A DNA stretch of 64,000 bases from Astragalus membranaceus (taxonomy: Eukaryota; Streptophyta; Magnoliopsida; Fabales; Fabaceae). The DNA is taken from NCBI GenBank assembly GCA_039519185.1, contig CM076847.1:22255251-22319250 (forward strand). The letters run 5' to 3'. Position 1 is the first letter of the stretch. Each line of letters begins with the position of its first letter. This document shows, piece by piece, positions 20,643-31,780 of this stretch. The notes under the pieces are model-generated. The model had not been told where the DNA came from, ran no database searches, and worked only from the letters and a program-made list of their open reading frames with translations. The position numbers and the translations under genes are program-made.

Positions 20643-23332
20643 CAAAAAAAAGGGGCAATAAACAAACACAGTCATGCATTACATTCATCATGCATAAAAT
20701 CATGCATTCCTCAGACATAGGAAATAATAACAAGAAAAGAGAAATTCAGACATTTGCATTTGCATTCATCATAGGAGAAAGAAAAAGAAGATAACCATCA
20801 TAACATTTGCATCCAAATATCTCATTTGCATTCACATTTCATGCATTCATCGCGTGCCATCCAAAATCCTAATGTTTCCCAATCAACCATTTCATATTAT
20901 TGCTACATGTACCATAGCAGTTGGACTCAAACATTTCATTTGCATCATCTTAATGTTTGCATCTCATAAAAGGAAAAGAACAACAAAAAATCTTGCATCA
21001 AAGCATTGCATTTGCATCATACTTGCATATCATAATTTGTTCATTCATTCATTGCATAAAATAAGAGTTGCAATGAGAAGCGAGACGTTCTTGCGAAACA
21101 ATCATCCTTTTTGAAAAAGTTTATCAAGGTGTTCCAAGGCACTCAGTTTTTCAAATCAATAGCTCATTTGCATTTCTTTCAAAAGCACTGCATCCCATCC
21201 ATTCTATGACAAAAGACTGAAATAGTGTGTCAAAGAAAAAAAAAAACAAATTTTTAACTGATGCTCACTCTCTGTGAAGCATTCTTCTAATGAGCGTGCA
21301 TGCTATGAGTACATTCTCTTGTTTGAGTCCGTTGGTTTTCCTCCCTTACCACAGTTTCCCGTCCAAGTCTAACCCCGCCCCGTCCACCCAAAAAGTGCAT
21401 ATTCTCCCCATCAGTGCGTATTTGACTTTTGGTTCAAGTCCTCCATGCTGGGGCAAGTCTGTGATCATTAATTCCCCTTGATATTAAAACAGGGTTTAGA
21501 GATCACCAGGTAAGGATTCTTTCGCACCAAAAGTCAAGACATCAGTAGAGAACCAAAGATTTGCGCTGAGAATACCACCCGGACCCAAAGTTGGGGCATT
21601 CTCTTCACCACCCACACACCCTAGTCTTGGGAAAGTTTGTTCAAGGCCCGTCCCATGTCACTCTAGTTGTCAATATCATTCCAAAGCGGGGCAAGTGCAT
21701 CCCCATTCCTTCACCTCATTCATTCCCATAAAAAAAAAAAACCTCACCGGGACAATTTCTCAACTCACTATCCTAAACAAGACCTTGTCATTCCAATTGG
21801 GGCAGCTTTGTCTTTGTTATGACTGGGGGCAACATCAAACTTTATGGGTTGGGACAAAATCTCTTTGGATCCACCTTCCCTTTCAAAAGCCGAAGCATTC
21901 CCAATTCATCATCTTCTGCGCCCCTAGTTGTTGTCACCACAAGACAGGGGCAAACTATTCACTCATCAAAAACCTGAATTGGGGCAATCTTGTATCTCTT
22001 GGTCCCTCATAAGCTTCGGCAATAGCCATGTCGGTCATTCCTTCACTTGCCATAAAAGTCCATTCCAAGTTAACTGACTCACTCATTCACATTTGCGCCC
22101 CTATGCGTGCTTACTAGATAATGCTTCAAAGAGGGAGAACACAAGTTAGTCCTGCGATATTTAAGATTCAGTCGTCATTGGAAGGAAGAGAAAACAAATG
22201 AGTTTGTTTGTAAATAAAATCTAGAGAACACCGGAGATTGAATCAAATCCCATTTTTTCTCAACAAAATGGTCAATAATCATCTCAATCCCTTGCATTCA
22301 AAGTCTCGCATCTCATCATCACAAAAATGTTTAATCATTCATATCCTCATGCATTTAGGCGTTCCATTTTGCATCATGCCAACATCATCATTTCATGAAA
22401 AGCAACAAAAAAAAGAAGCAGCGGATAAAAGTAAAAATCTTCCATCTCATTCCATCAAGCATCAAAGCATTGCATCATAAAAGCAAAAACACATCATCCC
22501 ATGTCATAACATTTGCATCCAAGCATTTCATTCACATCATATTCACATTCGCATTTCATGCTTTCATTGCATGTCATACAAAATGCCTGTGTTTCCCAAT
22601 CAATCATTTCATATCATTACACTATGCACCATAACATTAGCATCCAAACATTTCATTTGCATTCGCATTTCATGCATTCATCCAAAATGCCTATGTTTCC
22701 CAATCAACTATTTCATATCATGCATCAAAGTACTGCATTTGCATCCTCACATAGCAAAAAGAGCAAAAGGAAAAACAAACGATCAGAAAAAAGAAAGCTG
22801 ATCAAAGAATGAAAAAACAAAGAAAAAACAAACAGTCAAAAAAAAGTTGACAAAAGAAACGAAGAATCAAAAATAGCATCCCATTGCATTCATCATTCCA
22901 CTAAATCATCACATCGCATGCACTCACATTGCATGCACATGCATAACATGCCCTTGCATAACACGCACTCATACTCCATTCCTTGCATCAACTGACGTAT
23001 GCAGGTACCTCAATCCAGTGCGGCAGCATTGGTCATTTCAATCAATCAACCAACAGGATTCGTGAATCCCTTCAGGACCCAAGTGTCCCTTCAAAAGCAG
23101 ACTTCACCTCGTATTCGAGCTGCGGGTAAGTCCTTCAGACCCCCAGTGGTCCTTCAGACTAGTTGTGTCAAGCCTAAGACACAACGGACGTCCTTCATGG
23201 TCAACATATCAGTTCCGGAGCTGATCTTGACCCCCCATGGCCGCTCGAAAGGCCCCCTCAGACCGTTTTACTAGTACCATAGCTAGTAGCGCTCCTTCAG
23301 ACCACGATGGTCCTTCAATTAAGGCCTAGGCA
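19876..23332 (+). other. Long non-coding 3' UTR of element 1
   Basis: Starts with two copies of tgaaaacccgcaaagggcg (from about 19929 and 19978). The rest has no credible gene. From 20690 to 22990 it is full of degenerate words such as CATTTGCATTC and CATTTCAT. The region 21290-22090 matches the element 2 interior (reverse complement 56390-58380), for example aattggggcaatctt and ggggcaaactattcac. Hypervariable long 3' UTRs are typical of Ogre/Tat elements. Confidence 0.6.
20582..20641. repeat. (AT)n microsatellite
   Basis: About 30 uninterrupted AT dinucleotides preceded by TAA units from 20566. Confidence 0.95.
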
Positions 23333-23507
23333 GCCTTCCAGACCCTGAGTGGTCCTTCAGAGCCTTAGTGCTCCTTCAGACCCTGAGTGGTCCTTCAGAG
23401 CCTTAGTGCTCCTTCAGACCCTGAGTGGTCCTTCAGAGCCTTAGTGCTCCTTCAGACCCTAAGTGGTCCTTCAGAGCCTTAGTGCTCCTTCAGATCCCGA
23501 GTGGTCC
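23333..23507 (+). repeat. 38-bp minisatellite in 3' UTR of element 1
   Basis: About 4.5 tandem units. Each unit is two related 19-mers, ccttcagaccctgagtggt and ccttcagagccttagtgct. More diverged copies extend left to about 23070. Confidence 0.9.
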
Positions 23508-23718
23508 ATCATTTTCTTTCTCTCGGTTAATACGCCAAGTGTTAACCGTTCCCCGTTTGTTCTCAAGCCCATCTATTCAAAAAAATATATAGAAAAAGAA
23601 AAGAGGAAAATTCGGGTTTCCCTAAGTAGACAAAATCGGTATAATTTCTGAATTCTTTATCTTCATTTTGCCTCGGAATATGTTTCGGCCAATTCATATT
23701 CCTCGTTAAAATTCAGAT

Positions 23719-23731
23719 AAAGAGGGGCAGC
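23719..23731 (+). other. Polypurine tract of element 1
   Basis: AAAGAGGGGCAGC directly abuts the 3' LTR, as needed for plus-strand priming. The same tract is found, inverted, next to the left LTR of element 2. Confidence 0.8.
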
Positions 23732-26700
23732 TGTCATACCCCAATTTTGTCCGGCTTAGGGCAAAACCCTAATTTTCAACCAAAAATAAGTAAATCATGT
23801 CTTGGTATTCGTCCTAGAGGTTAGGGAGAGCATCATGCTTGCATCTTAGAAGTTTCAGAATGCATTTTAGGGTTAGAAAAGCATTGCATGGCATTTTAGA
23901 GCACTTTAGAGCATTTCTAGGGTTTCTAGGGTTTTTCCTCGTTCAAAGGGTATTTTGGTAATTTCGCCAAAAAGACGTATTTTCTCATCATGCATGCATT
24001 TCTAGGGTTTTAGAGTCATCCAAAAGGTCTCAGGATCATTTTTAGAGTGAAAATGAAGTTTGGAGCAAAATTAGGGTTTTTAGGACCAAAAGGGCATTTT
24101 GGTCATTTCACTAAAATAAATAATTTCTCGGTAAAAACCATTATGCATCTCTCGAGGAGTTTATGTGAGTCCAAGTGAGTGGAGTTGCGTATTTTTTTTG
24201 TGCATCATGGAAATATTTTTTGCATGAAATTCGGTTTTTTGAACAAAAGGGCAAAATGGTCATTTCCTTTGGAGTGGGGTCAATAAATCAATTTTGGGAT
24301 TGGTGAGATCATGAAATTCAGAGCCCAATCATTGAATCATGGGACAGAGCCCAAAATGGCAAGAATTTAGAAGAATTATCTAAAAGGGAATAAGGAATAT
24401 CCCTTTGAATTTTGAAAGGTCAAGTGTAGTACAATAGTACAAGTTGCAATTCCACTCACTCTCTCTCCTTGGCTGCGAATTCCAGCCCTTTTTCCTTCAA
24501 TTTTGATTTATTTTATTGGTTGCAAATTGTGTTTAAATCATGGCCTTCCATTCAAGTGTTAAATGCAATCCTCACCCTTCATTTGAATTAAAATGGCACT
24601 CTTGTAATAAGCTTCATGGAAAAATACAATTTTGTAATTGAACTTATCCTTCACCACCCCTCTTAAGCTGCGCCCCTCAGCCCTCTCTCTCCTCACTTTG
24701 TGCTTTCTAATTGCCCATAATCCATGTGACATTTGATCTTGACCCTTGGTTCAAAATTAAGAAGCAATCCTAGAGCACAATGGAAATCAAAATGACCTAG
24801 AAGCCCTTAATGATAAGTGAGCACTATATATACCTTCATATGATCAGCCCACACCTCTCTTAGACTGATTCTCCATTCAAAAACCCTAGCTCCCCTCCTC
24901 CCTTCTCCAAGGCCGTAGCCCCCTCACTCTTTCTCCTCCATTTTTTTTCAACTTTCATCCACTAACTCACCTCAAACTCACTCCATATTCATATATCCTC
25001 TTCCTTTCATCTTTGATTCCACATTTACATCATCAAAGGGGCTGATCCTTCAAGGTTGCGTGTTTGTTGTTGTTGATTTTGAGGAGTGTTGGTGATTTGT
25101 TACTCTTGATCTTCATTTCTACTCTTGTTTAGCTTGGAACTAAGGTATAACCTAAAACCCTTTGCATTTTCATCCACTTTCTTGCATCAAAATCCTTTTT
25201 CAACTTATATTTGCATCTCATAACATCATCTAAATGTAGATTAGGGGCTGTTGTGGGTGAGAGTTGGCATCTCACCCACCAAATAAATTGTTCTTGTGAC
25301 TATGTGTTGATTATGTATTGTTCTTGTGATTTTTTTTTTTGCATTTGGTGAAATAAAATTGTGAATCTATGGCTATTTTGGTTCGCAAGTTGTATGAAAT
25401 ATATGTGTAATATAATTTTCTTGTTCATCCTTGCCTAATAATACTTGATCTAGCCATTGATGTTTGATTGTTGTGTTATTATGCTTGGAACCATGTTAAA
25501 ACTTGCAAAAATAATTTTCCATCCATATGTATGTTTCGCAAGTTGCTAAAATAAATAGGGTTTTTGTTGCCTTTTGGTTCTTTGGTTTGTCTTTGTGCTT
25601 AAAAATGTTTTCTCAAGTTGTTTTAATGAAGTTTGCTTGCAAGTTTTTGTTGATGATTGACAAAAGGACTCTCACTCGTGCTTTGAGCACTATTTGTTAA
25701 GTGATGAGGATTGTTCAAGAGGATTCAACCACCTTTGAGTTATAATGTTATTTGTCCTTGTAAATTTGGTTTACCATATTTGTTTCAAATGTTGATGATG
25801 TGTAAGATGACTCTCACTTGTGCTTTAGGCACTATTCTTTAAGTGATGAGGATTACTTCAAGTGATTCAACTCTCTTTAAGTCTTCAAATGAACAAGGTG
25901 TGAATTTATGATTCTTTGCTTGTTAACGGTTTATGATAACTTGTGAACAATTTATTTTGGTCATTTTGAGCCTTGCAAATGTGTTGCTTGTTTAGATCAT
26001 TAATTTGTTGATGATTGGTAAGAGGAATCAACATGTGTTTACAAACACTATTCTAAATGTTGAGGATTACTTATAAGGGATTCAACCCTTGCACATATCT
26101 TAGCATTAAAAAATTTGGTAAAATGACTAGACACTTATGCCTTTGTGCATTGTTAATAAGTGTCAAAGATTACCAAAAGGGACTTAACTCTTGTGCTTTT
26201 ATTGTTGACCCTTAAATGATTCAATGAATTACCCCTTTGCAATTGATTAATGTTTCACCTTCGTGTGACCATTTCTTATGGCAATTTGTAATTAGTTTTG
26301 ACTATTACATATTTATGCATATTGCTTGTCTCTTAGATTTGTAATGCTTGCATGATTTGTAACTAAGTGATTTGTATATTGGCTAGGGATTGGTATGTTG
26401 ATTGAAATGTCCTACTTGTTTTCCAAAACCCCTTTTCCAAACCAAATTCTTTTTCTCAACTTGTTTCAAATCAAGAGTCAAATGTTTCCCAAACAAAAAC
26501 CCTAAGGCATTTTTTTTTTCTCTTAAATAAATCATTAGCCATCACTCGAAGCCTTTGCTTGTTTGATCGCTAATGAGGAGTTATTAGTGGTAGTCACTCG
26601 AAGCCTTTGCTTGTTTGACTATCATGAAAGCTCCCACACCATAACTAAAAATAAATAAATTCCAATTTCAAAAAACAACATAATTATCCCCAATGCTCAC

Positions 26701-27814
26701 CTTTTTCAAAAATGATTTCAAAAAAGATAATAAAACGTCGTTACTTGTAGTCACTCGAAGCCTTTGCTTGTTTGATTACCGGTTTCGACTCTTTTCTTTC
26801 GAGTTAGTAATGAACGCCACTCGAAGCCGTTGCTTGTTTGGTATTTGTAAACACTCGAGTCTTATTTCCAAAAACTCAAAAACACTTTCAAAACCAAAAA
26901 CAAGAACTACGTTGCTTTGATTCCCACTTGGGATACGTAGGAGCGAGACTTGTTCTCGTCAAGCACATCAAAAAAAAAATCTTCACTTTCACAACAATAA
27001 AAAACCTCCATTTTCAAAACAAACAAAAAATGTTTTCAAACCCATTGTTGTTAGTAGCTAATCAGAACCGTAGTTCGTCTAGCTATTGACATCGATGTCC
27101 TTTCTCCAAAAAGAACAATAAGCGATGACCACCCATAGCCTTTGCTAGTTTGGTCATCAAACAAATCAATCCTTTTCAAAAAAGCTTTCAAAAAGAGAAT
27201 AAAAACAAGTTGTTACCAACGGTCACCCAGAACCTTAGTTCGTTTGACTAGCGGTAGCGACTCCTTTTGAGTACTTAGCGGTGATTACCCATAGCCTTAG
27301 CTAGTTTAATCACTCGCTAGTACTCGTCCTATTTCGAAAACTCACCTAAAAAGTTAAAAAAACAAAAACCAAAGAAGAACTACGTAGCTTTGAGTTCTCC
27401 ATCGCACCGGGAGATACGTAGGAGCGGGCCATGTCCCGTCAAGCACTTTTTCTAAAAAACTTTTTTTTCCTTTCTCTATAATAAACAAAATTTTCATTAA
27501 GTCCTTTTTCAATGCATTTTTTTTAAGAAATGAATAGGCAAATTTAGGTATATTTTCCAAATCAAACGTTGAAACCACACCTTTTAGTTAGAGGTTCCCT
27601 TTCGGTAGAAAGGACATGTGAGGTGCTAATACCTTCCTCACGTGTAATCGACCCCCGAACCTATGTCTCTAGTTTTCAAAGACCACCCGCCTTTTCTTTG
27701 AAAAGACTTTTTTTCAATGTTTTGGTCTTAAAACTAAAATATTGGTGGCGGCTCCAAACCTTTCCCATGTTGTACATCGAGAAACCTAAAACGGGGATTT
27801 TTCGGAGTGCAACA
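23732..27814 (+). repeat. 3' LTR of element 1 (4083 bp)
   Basis: Near-identical to the 5' LTR. Differences seen: T to C near 27334, loss of one A near 27529, C to T near 27596 and G to A near 27806. It carries the same hairpin families A and B and module C. Confidence 0.95.
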
Positions 27815-27819
27815 ATCCC

Positions 27820-28018
27820 CTCTGCTATATTTCAAGCTTTCTCTCTTATTTTTAATGTATGTTGAATGTATAGCTTCCACATTTAGTAACTACATTTTCT
27901 TTGTTTGCTTGCTGAATGATGCAGACACCTGACTCAACTTACAAGAAAAGGAGGAAGTCCTTTGAATTTTAAGTTTGTTGAACATCACAAGGTTAATTAT
28001 TCTTTGAACACCGAGGTT
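27820..28018. other. Host sequence between element 1 and solo LTR
   Basis: Continues the flank left of 12785. An acceptor-like TGATGCAG near 27923 is followed by a short frame, TPDSTYKKRRKSFEF then stop, on +. No family is recognised. Confidence 0.3.
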
Positions 28019-28252
28019 AGTTGTGTAGCATCCCCTATTTTTGCTATTTAATTATAATGGCATAATAGTAATTATTAGTGATTTATTTATTTATTGAAAT
28101 TGTTTAAATTGAAAGTAATTAGCTTGATTGATTTATTTTGCAAATGATGTGCTTGATTTAATTGATTGCATCATATTTAGTTTATTAGGAGTGAGGGAGT
28201 CATTAGGAAAGAAATGTTTAAGTGAGGGGCATAGTGGTATTTTTACCTAGTC

Positions 28253-28283
<31 letters not shown>

Positions 28284-30583
28284 ACCTTCAGCTGAAACAC
28301 AAACATTTCATTTTTGAAAAGAAAATCTGAAAAAAAAACCAGCAAGATAGAGAGGGAGAGGAGAATGGGGCGTGAGGGAGAGAAGGAAGAAGGAGAAGGG
28401 AGAGTTCCTCAGAAATGCATTGCATGTGCAATCTGATTTCACCATTAGATTCAGTTTTCCATCCTCTCTCCATTGATACAATTTTTGAAACCATCCTTCT
28501 TCTCCACCACATTCCACCATTGAAGACCACCTTAAGCTTCACATGGCCAAACACCAAATCTGTCCCTTGCATGTTATGTTGAAGAGTTGTAGAGCCAGTC
28601 CCTGTACCTGAAACACAAATTGGAGCAACCTAGAGAGTAGTTCAGTGGCTGGGTTTTCGGTAGGAAGTTAATTGGAGCGGTTTGGGTGAATTTGGAGTCA
28701 CCGTGTGATCGTGGTCGTGAAGTCTCGGTGTGAGTTGTTGTCATCATCAAAAGGTGAGTTCTATAACTCACTAGGGAAACCATGAAATTGTGTATGCATG
28801 TGTGTCCTAGTTCAGGTCTCGCGTTTTATAAATCCGAGTCGATAATGTTTACGAAAATCTCGCGTATGAGTCGTCGAGTCATTAGATCATTGGGAGTAAA
28901 ATTATTGGATTGCATGAGAGCGATTGAGTATGATTGATTGTACTGAATGTACTGTGTGCTATGTCTGTATTGATGTATAATTGAGTTAGAATGTGAATCG
29001 AAATGGACAGGGGAACGATCGGAATAGAAAAGAAAACGTGAAAAACTGTTTTTCTGAAGTACTGTTTGTCACGCACGGATCGTGTGTATGGGCGCACGGG
29101 TCGTGCGTGAGATTCTGGAACCACTGGTGCTGTTTTTGAAAACGCGCACGGGTCGTGTGCCAAGGCGCACGGACCGTGCGTATCTATCTGATGCGACATT
29201 TTGAAATACGTCCTAAGTCGTTCCGATTGGTCCTAAGTCCCTTCCAATCCGCTCCCCAAGGTTCCCCTAGGATAGGAACATCGTAATTCTACATGTTTGG
29301 CTTTGACTGAAGTGGTAGTATTGATCGGGAAGTGATTCGGGATCGGAAAGGAATGACACGATAAATGATGGACACGCACGGATCGTGTGTATGGGCGCAC
29401 GGGTCGTGCGTGGTCTTCGGGTTGCCTATTTTAAAAAGTGTTTTAAATCATTCCGAACGATTCCAATTGCTTTCTAATCCCTCCTTCCACCTTCCCCAAT
29501 GTTACTATAATTGAATTGCCCTGAATTGAGTGGTAATTGATTATGATTGGTTGTGTTTGGATTACGTTCAGGTTAAGTGAATGCTCATGTGATTGACCAT
29601 TGATTTCATGTTATGAATTTGTGTTTGATGTATTGTGCTGGATTGACTGGTTTAGTAAGATTGATAAAATAAGTTAGCAAACCTTAGTAATCCATGAGAG
29701 ATCACTTAATAATTAGACTAAGTTAGTAATTAGATCACGTTAGTAATGAGTTTATGTTCAGTTCAGTTTATTATTATGTTATTATCATGTTTAAGTTCAT
29801 TGTTGAGTTCAGTACAGGTATATCATCATATATATCTTTAGTCGGGGTGACGACCCTATTTAGTTTAGTGTGCTAGGGGAGAGGCAGTCATGAGCCTTAT
29901 GAACCTAGGCCCAGTTAGGGACCCAGCCGATTAGTGGGGACGGGTTCACCGGAAACTTATTATGCCAAGTGACCGGTGACACGCTATAACTTTAGTTAGT
30001 GTTGTATCTTGTAACCGGCTTGAGGGTTACGAGGTCAACTTTTAGTTAGTTAGCCACATAGTCAACTTTGAGGACTATGATTTATGAGTTTAGAATAATG
30101 AATCAAGCATAATTGAACCGAGAGGTTTAGTAAGGGGTCGCGATAGAACTCACTGAGACAAGTTGTCTCACCCAATCCATTGTTGTTGTTTTTCAGTTAA
30201 GCAGGGAAAGTTGAAGACCGTGAGGCATGGCTATGAAGATGCTTGAGGAGCAGCCGCTATCTTTATTTCTTTATGTCTTGTATTTCAGTTTCCCTTGTAT
30301 CTCTGTATTTTGTACTCAGTTTCTTAGATGTACGATGGTACGACTTATGTTTTTAAGTTGTAAATCGCTTCCGCAGACTTTCTATTTTGGTACTGAACAC
30401 TAGTTGAGCGGTGTAAGAACGCTTTATGTATTTTATATTAAGTTATGTAAGCGAACTTGATGGGTTTTTAGCATCGAGTATTAGTATGTGTTCAGTATTT
30501 AAAAAGGAAGTCACTCTGATGTATGCCAGTAGCGCACTTCGGTAATTTCTACAAGATAGAAAATAACGGGGTGTTACAAGTTG
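28019..30583 (+). mobile_element. Solo LTR, Tekay-like, TSD AGTTG
   Basis: The LTR proper is 28024-30578 (2555 bp), TGTAGCATCCCC...CGGGGTGTTACA, flanked by perfect AGTTG repeats at 28019-28023 and 30579-30583. Its ends resemble element 3 (TGTAACATCCCC...GGGGTGTTACA), which is clearly chromoviral. There is no internal region, so it is most simply the product of LTR-LTR recombination. It contains an AT run at 28254-28280, palindromic GCACGG..CGTGYG words at 29070-29180 and 29370-29412, and two hairpins near 30005-30082. Confidence 0.9.
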
Positions 30584-31440
30584 GATATATATTATTTTAT
30601 TTGTTAGCTTTATTAGTACAAGTGGATTCAAGAAAAGTGGGAGTGAAGTTTATTCAAGAAGAAAAACAGAGTTCATTACATTTTCAGAATTTTATTTCCT
30701 ATTCCAAATTTGAAGTATCATATTTTCTCACCAATGATTTGCATAATAGTGTCAATTATCAGTCCCTAGTTTACTTGATTTTTTTATTTCTATTCTTTAT
30801 AAATTGCTATGGCAAGTAGCATTACTTACTGACCTTTTTTAACGGCATGTGCAATGATTTGTATTGTCTTCTGTTTGGTTATGTCAATCCCTATTACAAA
30901 TGTAATAACAATATATCTCTCTATATCTTGTTGTTTAAGAATGCTCCTGGTTTGAACTAGTTTTTTATTTGAAACTGTGAAGAGAACAATATTAGATTAG
31001 TTAGACAAACATAGATGTGTGTTCTTCGTTTGGTGTTCTTTGTTTGTATCTGATTTCAACATAGTTTGAAACTCATTTTATTTTGAGATTTTTGACATAT
31101 GATATTTCCTGCTTCTTTCTCTTATCAGGTTTTTCTATTTGAATATACTTCCAGGTGAACAAAATTGGAGATTGTTGTTGACTCCACCAGCAAATTTGCC
31201 AGCTTCTTCAAGGTCATTTTTTGTGAACGGTAACGTCTCTTTCTTTTCTTTGTTTTGGTTGCTTCCTACTGTTCAATTTTGTGAATCAATTTTGGATGAA
31301 TCGATTTGATCTAAAGTGGTGCTTTCTAATTTTCAATGATCCCTAATTTTACACTCGTGTGTGTTTTTTTTGCTGCTTGTTGTATATTGATCCATTGTTT
31401 GTGCTGGTGCTGCTTGGCATTACCATGATAATCTTTTTAC
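30584..31440 (+). other. Upstream region of CACTA transposase, no gene seen
   Basis: AT-rich. Splice-like pieces occur near 31150-31205 (cttccag...cttcaaggtc), but no recognisable protein. No CACTA terminal repeat or GCGTCGG subterminal repeat was found, so the 5' end of the transposon is not located here. Confidence 0.35.
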
Positions 31441-31660
31441 TGGTTACCATCTTAATTTAAAGATTTTTGAGGTTTCTAAGGATTATAGAAAGCTTGTTAC
31501 TGAGTTTAAGAATTTGGGGTTAATTAAAATGAAAGAACATGTTGCCCTTTATACATTAACATCTGATGCTATTAACACCAAGGGCTTGTCTATCCATAAA
31601 CAAAATCTGATGCTGTTATGTTATCAATTGTTGTTTACTGTGTTGTTAAATGTGATAGTA
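31441..31660 (+). pseudogene. Unrecognised open stretch upstream of TNP2
   Basis: A continuous frame of about 70 codons (includes KDYRKLVTEFKNLGLIKMK and EHVALYTLTSDAINTKG) with protein-like composition but no ATG at its start and no splice partner identified. It could be a captured gene fragment within the CACTA or a 5' remnant. Function unknown. Confidence 0.3.
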
Positions 31661-31780
31661 TTTTGACTCATTTGGCTTCTTGTATGTTGTTGGGTTTGAT
31701 TTGGATGCAAAGTACTTATATTGAAAGTTTATGTGTTGTTAAATGTTATAGTGACAAATTAAGTGTTTGCCTCGTAGAGA

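Larger units (their letters stand above)
12785..27819 (+). mobile_element. Element 1: Ogre/Tat-like LTR retrotransposon, non-autonomous
   Basis: Complete element at 12790-27814 with target duplication ATCCC at 12785-12789 and 27815-27819. LTRs run TGTCATACCCC...GTGCAACA: 5' LTR 12790-16873 and 3' LTR 23732-27814. A PBS and a polypurine tract sit at the expected places. The internal region (16874-23731) keeps a truncated gag, a short broken stretch of early pol, and the integrase C-terminus. The capsid core, protease, RT, RNase H and integrase core are missing. I noticed only four LTR differences, all in the last 600 bp (for example the last bases cggGgtgcaaca against cggAgtgcaaca), so insertion was recent and must have relied on proteins from an autonomous relative. 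Confidence 0.95.

Noticed and set aside
20452..20733. Minus frame through the AT microsatellite
   Set aside because: Tyr-Ile repeats from (AT)n; no real protein.
28882..29199. 105-residue minus frame in solo LTR
   Set aside because: Inside an LTR with no coding function; driven by the GCACGG repeats.
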